Assembly (NCBI GenBank): GCA_038212305.1
Contig: JBBQUP010000112.1
Span: forward strand, 1 to 10,395
DNA: 10,395 bases
DNA from: JBBQUP01 sp038212305
Lineage (GTDB): Bacteria; Bacteroidota; Bacteroidia; Bacteroidales; Marinilabiliaceae
Reading direction: 5' to 3'
This document shows positions 4,766-10,395 of this stretch, one piece after another. The notes beneath the pieces were generated by a model. It worked only from the letters and a program-made list of their open reading frames with translations. It did not search any database and was not told the origin of the DNA. Numbering within the stretch: the stretch's first letter is position 1; the number at the start of each line of letters is the position of its first letter. The translations under genes were made by a program, and so were the position numbers.

Positions 4766-7700
4766 GTTAGTTCTTATTTTCTTGACAACTTCCGGTTTGT
4801 TAATCTCCATTTATGGTCAATTATATCAAACTATAAATTACAACAATCAAAATAATTTAAACTCCAACACCGTTCATTGTGCTAAAGTAGACAACCAAGG
4901 TTTTTTATGGATTGGAACCAAAACAGGATTAACCAAACTTGATCAAAACTTTACCACTTATACAACCAATGACAATTTGCCTGATAATGACATTACTTGT
5001 TTAGATATAACTCCAAAAGATGAAATGTTAATTGGAACGCAATCCAATGGATTTTGCATTTTCACTAATGGTGAGATAAAAAAATACAACTCAACCAATG
5101 GGCTTATTAGTAACTCTGTTAATCAGATTTATTACTCCCCAAAACATGATGTTATTATTGTACTCACTGATTCGGGAGTCTCAATTTTGAAAAATAATTT
5201 ATTTACAAACTTTCCTGTTTCAATCGAAAAAAACAAAAAATGGTTTTTTCAAGAAACTGAAAGTTCAATTCTATTCTCATCATTCAATTCGAACACTTAC
5301 ACAATCAATCTTGAGAAAAATTCAGTCACTACATCAATTCTTTTAAACGAAAAAAGTATTCTTACAACCATTGACAATGGCGATAGAATTTATCAATCAC
5401 AAAACACATTGTATGTCAAAGATAAAGACAATAAAAAACCGTTTTATCAATTAAGTATCATTTCGAATTGTGTTGATATGATTAATGAACCTGATGGCTC
5501 TATTTGGTTTGCTTCGAAATATAATATCACAAAAGAAAATGATGGATTATACTTATTCAAAAGAAAAAAACTCCTATTTATTGCTTATAAAAAATTAGGC
5601 ATTACAAGTCAAAAAATCTCATTTGTCTATTACCACACTCCCGATCAGTGTATAATTATTGGCACAGAAGATCAAGGAATTTATATTTTTAACTCCCAGA
5701 ACTTTACTCAATTCCCAATAAATATTTCTGCGAAGAATAAAGATTCTCTTTTAGCGCTATCGGCAAATAAATGTCAACCAAAAAACAATCAACAAATTTT
5801 TGATTTGATAAAGCTTTATTCAAAAAAAACCATTCCAACTAATTGTTATTGTTTAAGTTTTTCAGATGGAATGAAATTATTTGATTGTTTAAACATAAAT
5901 CCGCTGCAAACCAACTCGTTACATAAAGATTCTTTACGTATTTTCTGCTTAAAAAATAACACTTTTGCATGCGCAAATAAAAAAGAAATAGCAATATATA
6001 ATACAATTACAAAGCACAAAATTGCATCAGCATCTTTTAGCTGGAAAGTCGATAAAGTTATTCAAACTGAAAACGGATGGTGGATCTTCTCAGTGGTAAA
6101 AGGGCTCTATTTTTTAAATCTAAAAAATAGGATTTCAACAGTAAATATCAAAAACTCATATCACAAAACACCAATTAACTGCATTGAAATTTTAGACGAT
6201 TACTCACTATTACTTTCAGATATTAGTGGACATATTTTATACACAACATTTCACAATGACAATTTAAACATAATTGAAAAATGGGAGGTAAGGCATGACT
6301 TTCCAGGAAATAATATTGAATGGTTAGTCAAAGACAACAATGGTAGGATTTGGATAGGCACAGACTACGGCTTAACATGCTTAACTCTTCGCAAAAATGG
6401 CTCAGCGGTAGATGCAAAGTTTACCAATTGGAATGATAGAGATGGTTATAATGCAATTGTATCAACCGATGCCGCTATTGATAAAATTGGACGAATAATG
6501 GTTGTTTCGGATTATAAACTAACCCTTTTTGATCCTAATATTATTTTAACCTCCAATAAAAAACCTACCATTCAATTAAATCAAATACTTAAAACCAATC
6601 CACATCATCAATGGATTCCTGATGATGTAAATTTTTTACCAAATATAAACTCGAATAATAAATTCATCTTTAGATCAACACACAATTCTATTTCTTTAAA
6701 TTTCGAATGCTTAAACCTTGTAAACCGGTCGAAAATTAATTACCAATATCGATTATTGCCAGACCATCACTCATATAACCAACCTTCCCGACAATCAAAC
6801 ATAGTACTGCCCAATCTCCATTCAGGTAATTATAAATTATTGATCAAAGCATATTTCGATCATAATCCTCAAGAATATACTGTAAAAGAAATCGATTTTG
6901 CAATTTTACCTCCCTGGTACAATAGCACATATGCATACATTGTATATGTTGGACTAACCCTATTGGTACTATTATTTATATATTCTTCGAGGATAAAAAA
7001 AATAAAAAAGAACGAAGAGTTAAGAAGTAATACCAACGATAAAATGGCACTTTTAAAAATGGAGGCTTTACAAGCTCAAATGAATCCTCATTTTATATTT
7101 AATGCATTAAATTCACTTCAATACAATATTTTAGAGAATAACATTGAACACTCATTAGAATTTATTGGAGAATTTGCTACAATGATTCGCAAAACGCTCG
7201 ACAATGCAAGTAAACCTGTAATTTCGTTAAGTGAAGAGTTAGAATATATTGAGAATTATTTAAGAGTTGAGCAAATGAGATATTTAGAAAACTTACATTA
7301 CTCTATATCTATTGATAAGAAAATTGATACAACACAGCTTTTCATTCCACCAATGCTTATTCAACCACATATTGAGAATGCCGTAAAATATGCTTTTACC
7401 TCGTCCATTGGCTATATAATTATTTCGTTCTCAATTATTCAAGAGAAGCTTTTATGTATGATTGAAGACAATGGAATTGGAAGGGTTGAGGCTGAAAAAA
7501 ATAAAAAAACAAATCATGTTTCGAAAGGACAACAAATAACTCATCAACGCTTTGATTTACTAAATGCGTTTTACAAAAAAAACAATGAGTTTGGTTTTGA
7601 AATTGAGGATATTTACGATATAGGAGGCAATCCGTCGGGCACGCGGGTTACGCTATTCTTTCCGGCAGTTAGCACCCCCGAATCGTTTAATCTACTTTAG
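4737..7700 (+). CDS. Propeller-type sensor histidine kinase (LytS-like), partner of the LytTR regulator
   Basis: This is a 987-residue inner-membrane kinase that senses on the periplasmic side. It begins with a signal peptide (core LVLIFLTTSGLLISIYG); an ATG at 4749 is an equally good start. Residues about 40-600 form a beta-propeller of two-component-regulator repeats, clearest as GFLWIGTKTGLTKL (55-68), MLIGTQSNGFCIF (97-109), IIIGTEDQGIYIF (306-318) and GRIWIGTDYGLTCL (536-549); many other blades are worn. A Y_Y_Y domain (about 645-725) ends at PPWYNSTYAY, followed by one membrane helix (about 733-750). The kinase core is the His_kinase type: phosphoacceptor H785 in QMNPHFIFNALNS, N881 in the N-box (QPHIENAVKYAF), and the ATP-binding EDNGIGR at 910-916; the G2 region GQQITHQRFDLLN fits Bacteroidota relatives. 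All catalytic residues I can check are present, so it should be active. The ligand is unknown. It lacks the fused receiver and AraC regulator of classic polysaccharide-sensing hybrids and instead signals to the overlapping LytTR gene. Confidence 0.93.
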   Translation: MKCSMDNRIKLVLIFLTTSGLLISIYGQLYQTINYNNQNNLNSNTVHCAKVDNQGFLWIGTKTGLTKLDQNFTTYTTNDNLPDNDITCLDITPKDEMLIGTQSNGFCIFTNGEIKKYNSTNGLISNSVNQIYYSPKHDVIIVLTDSGVSILKNNLFTNFPVSIEKNKKWFFQETESSILFSSFNSNTYTINLEKNSVTTSILLNEKSILTTIDNGDRIYQSQNTLYVKDKDNKKPFYQLSIISNCVDMINEPDGSIWFASKYNITKENDGLYLFKRKKLLFIAYKKLGITSQKISFVYYHTPDQCIIIGTEDQGIYIFNSQNFTQFPINISAKNKDSLLALSANKCQPKNNQQIFDLIKLYSKKTIPTNCYCLSFSDGMKLFDCLNINPLQTNSLHKDSLRIFCLKNNTFACANKKEIAIYNTITKHKIASASFSWKVDKVIQTENGWWIFSVVKGLYFLNLKNRISTVNIKNSYHKTPINCIEILDDYSLLLSDISGHILYTTFHNDNLNIIEKWEVRHDFPGNNIEWLVKDNNGRIWIGTDYGLTCLTLRKNGSAVDAKFTNWNDRDGYNAIVSTDAAIDKIGRIMVVSDYKLTLFDPNIILTSNKKPTIQLNQILKTNPHHQWIPDDVNFLPNINSNNKFIFRSTHNSISLNFECLNLVNRSKINYQYRLLPDHHSYNQPSRQSNIVLPNLHSGNYKLLIKAYFDHNPQEYTVKEIDFAILPPWYNSTYAYIVYVGLTLLVLLFIYSSRIKKIKKNEELRSNTNDKMALLKMEALQAQMNPHFIFNALNSLQYNILENNIEHSLEFIGEFATMIRKTLDNASKPVISLSEELEYIENYLRVEQMRYLENLHYSISIDKKIDTTQLFIPPMLIQPHIENAVKYAFTSSIGYIIISFSIIQEKLLCMIEDNGIGRVEAEKNKKTNHVSKGQQITHQRFDLLNAFYKKNNEFGFEIEDIYDIGGNPSGTRVTLFFPAVSTPESFNLL

Positions 7701-7738
7701 TCTATTCTAAAATTCGAAACAAACTCGACAATTAACCC

Positions 7739-8353
7739 ATGGAAATCATCGACTTAACTCTGACAATCAACTCAAGCCTTCATCACTATTTTGAAGATCC
7801 AAAGATTAAACTAGATGGCATAAAGTCGATTGAAAAAGATGGTTACTCCGACTATTTATTAACCACATCAATGCATACGGGGACTCACATTGATGGATTT
7901 GCTCACATGCTAAACGATAGAACTTACATAAGCAATATTCCCCTGCAAAACTTTATTGGCGATGCTGTAGTTATTGATTCGTTTGATGATCAAATCATAT
8001 CTGTTAACCGCTTTAAATCAAATGACATTGAAAATAAAATTGTGATTCTTCGCACGAATGCAAGCGTGAATAATTCTTTTGACTATTACAATCATCACCC
8101 AGTTATTACTTTAGAATCTGCAAACTACTTAGTTGAAAAGAAAATTAAAGCACTGGGCATGAATACTCCTTCACCAGACCATTCGCCGTATTTGGTTCAC
8201 AAGCTTTTACTATCGAATAACATACTTTTATTTGAAAATCTTACCAATCTTAGCAACCTCCCGTTAAACAAGTCCATCGAAATAATAGCGCTTCCTCTTA
8301 AAATTGAGGCGGATAGTTCACCAGCCCGAATTATTGCTAGAATCAAGGATTGA
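7739..8353 (+). CDS. Cyclase family metal hydrolase (kynurenine-formamidase-like)
   Basis: At 204 residues it is the usual length of the cyclase/KynB family of metal-dependent hydrolases, which cleave amides such as N-formylkynurenine or related substrates. The metal-binding motif HxGTHxDxPxH appears as HTGTHIDGFAH (46-56), with H46, H50, D52 and H56 kept but the usual proline replaced by F54. The second half has H154 and E166, twelve apart as in KynB, within VHKLLLSNNILLFENLTNL, and the family ending PLKIEADSSPARIIA. So the active site looks complete and the enzyme probably functional; the substrate is not certain, and nothing else of tryptophan degradation is nearby, so I give no symbol. 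There is no signal peptide, hence it is cytoplasmic. It starts 38 bp after the sensor kinase, with no terminator between, so it is likely co-transcribed with and perhaps controlled by that two-component system. Its stop is 2 bp from the stop of the convergent symporter gene. Confidence 0.87.
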   Translation: MEIIDLTLTINSSLHHYFEDPKIKLDGIKSIEKDGYSDYLLTTSMHTGTHIDGFAHMLNDRTYISNIPLQNFIGDAVVIDSFDDQIISVNRFKSNDIENKIVILRTNASVNNSFDYYNHHPVITLESANYLVEKKIKALGMNTPSPDHSPYLVHKLLLSNNILLFENLTNLSNLPLNKSIEIIALPLKIEADSSPARIIARIKD

Positions 8354-8355
8354 TA

Positions 8356-10068
8356 TTAACCTTTGGGACTTTTTTCATCAGGAAATCGGATTTTATATTC
8401 CGTCCAAAAACTTCGAACCTCTTGTTTCATTTCTCGATGTAAGAACAACAATCCAATTAAATTTGGAATGGTCATAAATGCGATGGTAACCCCAGCAAAA
8501 GTCCAAACAATAGTTGTGTCGATAAACGAAGCGACAAAAAATCCTATGACATAAATAACCGAATACCACTTCACTGCCTCTACTCCAAATAAAAATATTA
8601 CAGCTCTACTTCCATAATACGACCATGAAACAGCTGTTGAAAAAGCAAACAATAAAATACCAATAGACACAACATATTTACCATAATCGCCCAACCAACT
8701 GCGCGTAAATGCAGCATTTGTTAACGGAGCACTTTGTATGAGCGATCGACCGTTAAGCTCTATTCCCGATGGAATAACGATCCGCCCATTTATTGCTTTT
8801 ATTTCTCCGGTTAACGGCTTACCGTTATCAGTAACAATAACATTTTCAGCAATTGAACGATTATGAATTAGTGTAATATCATTGATAACTTTTCCATTTT
8901 CAATTTTTATATCGCCAGTATAGCTTAACTCCTGTTGCTCTCCAAAAATATAAGCTCTAACTTGAGCAAGATCGTTAGGTATTGTATCTGAATAAACTCC
9001 ATTAATTATACTTAAGTCAGATGCTTGAAATTTATTATCGAATTTCTCATTCCAAACACCCGATGCTAACAGCGTTAATCCCGTTAGCATGCAAATAACT
9101 ACCGTGTCGATAAAAGGCTCAAGCAATGCCACTAAACCTTCCGAAACTGGCTCGTGAGCACGGGCGGCGGCATGTGCTATAGGAGCTGAACCTTGTCCTG
9201 CTTCGTTTGAAAACAATCCACGGTTAACACCTCGGTTGATTGCAAAAGCTACTGATGCGCCTACAAATCCACCGGTTGCAGCATTGCCTGTAAACACACC
9301 ATCAATAATTGAAACTAATGAAGGCCATATGTTTTGATAATTATATAAAATCACCAATAAAGCCCCAATAAAATAGATAATTGCCATAAATGGCACTAAC
9401 ATTTGAGTAACCTTTGAAATCCGTTTAATACCTCCAAGAATTATGAATCCTAACAAAAGTGCAAGTAAAGCACCCGTAACTATTTGATCAATCCCAAAAG
9501 TGTCGAAAACGGAATTTGAAATGCTGTTTATTTGAGGTAAACTACCTGTTCCAAACGAAGAAAAAATGGTTGCAACAGCAAAAACAATTGCTAGCCATTT
9601 TCCTGTTTGAATAACCTTTCCAGATGGCATTGTAAAGTTCAGTCGCTTTTTCATGTAATACATTGGCCCTCCGGAAATTGTTCCATCAGCGGCTTTCTCT
9701 CTGTATTTATGCGATAAGGTCACCTCAACAAATTTGGTAGTCATGCCAATTAAGGCAGTCATTAACATCCAAAATAAAGCAGCCGGCCCTCCTAAATGCA
9801 CAGCTAATGCCACTCCTGCAATATTACCTGTTCCAACAGTTCCTGATAAAGCGGTGGTTAATGCCTGAAAATGAGATGCATCACCTTCATCACCTTCTTT
9901 ATCAAATTTCCCTTGAACTATTTTTATCGCATATTTAAAATATCGTATTTGAGGAAAAACCAAATAAAAAGTGAAGAACAACCCTGTTCCCAATAAAAAA
10001 AATACAAACCAATCAGCACTCCCTAAATACGAATCGATTTTAATTAAAAATTCATTAATTTGATGCAT
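8356..10068 (-). CDS. Alanine/glycine:cation symporter (AGCS family)
   Basis: This inner-membrane transporter takes up alanine or glycine with sodium. I start it at the ATG at 10068 (570 residues) because MHQINEFLIKIDSYLG matches the normal AGCS start; an ATG at 10158 would add 30 residues unlike the family. Landmarks with this numbering are GTVGTGNIAGVALAV (76-90), MTTKFVEVTLSHKYRE (109-124), GGPMYYMKKRL (133-143), NRGLFSNEAGQGSAPIAHAA (282-301) and FSTAVSWSYYGSRAV (476-490). About ten hydrophobic helices are apparent. Ordinary members are nearer 450-480 residues. The extra length is a hydrophilic insert at about 340-448, between TLLASGVWN and the helix starting near NAAFTRSWLG, rich in beta-strand-like, charged sequence; I believe similar inserts occur in other Bacteroidota symporters. 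It converges on the cyclase, and an IS-type transposase lies divergently upstream. No clear promoter was found in the 188 bp between the two starts. Confidence 0.92.
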   Translation of the reverse strand: MHQINEFLIKIDSYLGSADWFVFFLLGTGLFFTFYLVFPQIRYFKYAIKIVQGKFDKEGDEGDASHFQALTTALSGTVGTGNIAGVALAVHLGGPAALFWMLMTALIGMTTKFVEVTLSHKYREKAADGTISGGPMYYMKKRLNFTMPSGKVIQTGKWLAIVFAVATIFSSFGTGSLPQINSISNSVFDTFGIDQIVTGALLALLLGFIILGGIKRISKVTQMLVPFMAIIYFIGALLVILYNYQNIWPSLVSIIDGVFTGNAATGGFVGASVAFAINRGVNRGLFSNEAGQGSAPIAHAAARAHEPVSEGLVALLEPFIDTVVICMLTGLTLLASGVWNEKFDNKFQASDLSIINGVYSDTIPNDLAQVRAYIFGEQQELSYTGDIKIENGKVINDITLIHNRSIAENVIVTDNGKPLTGEIKAINGRIVIPSGIELNGRSLIQSAPLTNAAFTRSWLGDYGKYVVSIGILLFAFSTAVSWSYYGSRAVIFLFGVEAVKWYSVIYVIGFFVASFIDTTIVWTFAGVTIAFMTIPNLIGLLFLHREMKQEVRSFWTEYKIRFPDEKSPKG

Positions 10069-10244
10069 AAAATCTAGGTCTTTATAAACTATATCATTAA
10101 ATTTATCGAAAATACAAAAAAAACTATAACCGTCATTAACAAAAAGGCTTCTTATCACGTATCAAGCCTAAGCATTCAATAACTTTACAAATTAATAAAA
10201 ATATAGGTATAGGCGTTTAGGTCTCCCAATTTGAATAATATAAT

Positions 10245-10252
10245 TACCTTTG
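10245..10252 (+). promoter_or_regulatory. Possible -7 promoter element before the transposase
   Basis: TACCTTTG matches the Bacteroidota -7 consensus TAnnTTTG exactly and lies 4 bp before the transposase ATG, so transcription would begin at or near the start codon. No TTTG at the expected -33 distance was found (the nearest one, at 10230-10233, is too close). The match is short and may be chance. Confidence 0.25.
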
Positions 10253-10256
10253 TTAA

Positions 10257-10395
10257 ATGATTGCAAGGGAAAAATTTATAGGAGTTAATTCAATAACATT
10301 TAATAGAAGATTTAAAAACAATAATGATTGTTATGAATATATTTCATTAGTCAAATGGGAAGACGGATTTACTTGTAGAAAATGTAAAAATGACA
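10257..10395 (+). CDS. IS1595-type transposase, N-terminal fragment (cut by window edge)
   Basis: The first 46 residues are visible. An in-frame TAA lies directly before the ATG, so the start is firm. The sequence resembles the N-terminal region of IS1595-family transposases: NSITFNRRFKNNNDCYEYI (about 11-29) followed by KWEDGFTCRKCKND, where the two cysteines C40 and C43 form the first half of the transposase zinc ribbon. The DDE-type catalytic domain would be outside the window. It points away from the symporter gene. Assignment rests on this short match, so the family is likely but not certain, and I cannot tell whether the element is intact. Confidence 0.68.
   Translation, partial: MIAREKFIGVNSITFNRRFKNNNDCYEYISLVKWEDGFTCRKCKND
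10257..10395 (+). mobile_element. Left part of a probable IS1595-family insertion sequence
   Basis: The presence of an element is inferred from the transposase start only. The terminal inverted repeat must lie in the 98-188 bp between the symporter and the transposase ATG, but with the other end outside the window I cannot place it. The tandem TATAGGTATAGG at 10202-10213 is the only notable repeat there and is not proof of an end. The boundaries given are the coding part. Confidence 0.45.

Noticed and set aside
8363..8554. Plus-strand open frame of 63 codons opposite the symporter's C-terminus
   Set aside because: It mirrors codons of a strongly supported transporter and matches no family.
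10069..10158. Thirty extra N-terminal residues on the symporter from an upstream ATG
   Set aside because: They do not resemble the family, while the internal ATG at 10068 begins exactly with the normal AGCS N-terminus.
1..10395. CRISPR arrays, tRNA, rRNA, riboswitch or restriction/defence genes
   Set aside because: No regularly spaced repeats, cloverleaf, rRNA signature or known defence domain was seen on either strand.

Overview
The window looks like a chromosomal segment of a Bacteroidota bacterium, most like the Bacteroidales/Marinilabiliales side of the phylum. The reasons are low GC, lack of Shine-Dalgarno sequences before A-rich starts, a Y_Y_Y/propeller sensor kinase paired with a LytTR regulator, two secreted protein families I know only from this phylum, and an AGCS symporter with an extra soluble insert. 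The assignment rests on family recognition, not on a database search.

Left block (1-3140, + strand): four genes with short spacers, probably one transcript that begins outside the window. They are the C-terminal end of a hybrid sensor kinase whose receiver domain is worn, a receiver-plus-histidine-kinase protein with a well-kept receiver but a badly eroded ATPase domain, and two exported proteins of unknown function with signal peptides. The likely output is non-standard phosphosignalling connected in some way to the two exported proteins. A strong bidirectional terminator (3329-3361) closes this block.

Middle (3141-4027): mostly non-coding. It holds a short perfect hairpin, the terminator, a 10-bp dyad, a small minus-strand CxxC/CxxxC zinc-binding-type protein (3438-3626), a GC-richer segment that no gene explains (3702-3805), and AT-rich DNA with direct repeats before the next operon. 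A 36-codon membrane-type frame on the minus strand (3202-3312) is possible but weak.

Right block (4028-8353, + strand): a LytTR response regulator overlaps the start of a 987-residue periplasmic-propeller sensor kinase of the LytS type. A cyclase/kynurenine-formamidase-like metal hydrolase follows 38 bp later. The set reads as a signal-responsive operon with an enzyme attached.

Right end: an alanine/glycine:cation symporter (8356-10068, minus) converges on the cyclase with a 2-bp gap. Divergent from it, a transposase of the IS1595 type starts at 10257 and runs off the edge. No rRNA, tRNA or CRISPR array was seen. I found no clearly new defence or biosynthetic system. The most unusual items are the degenerate kinase with its two exported neighbours and the unexplained intergenic segment.
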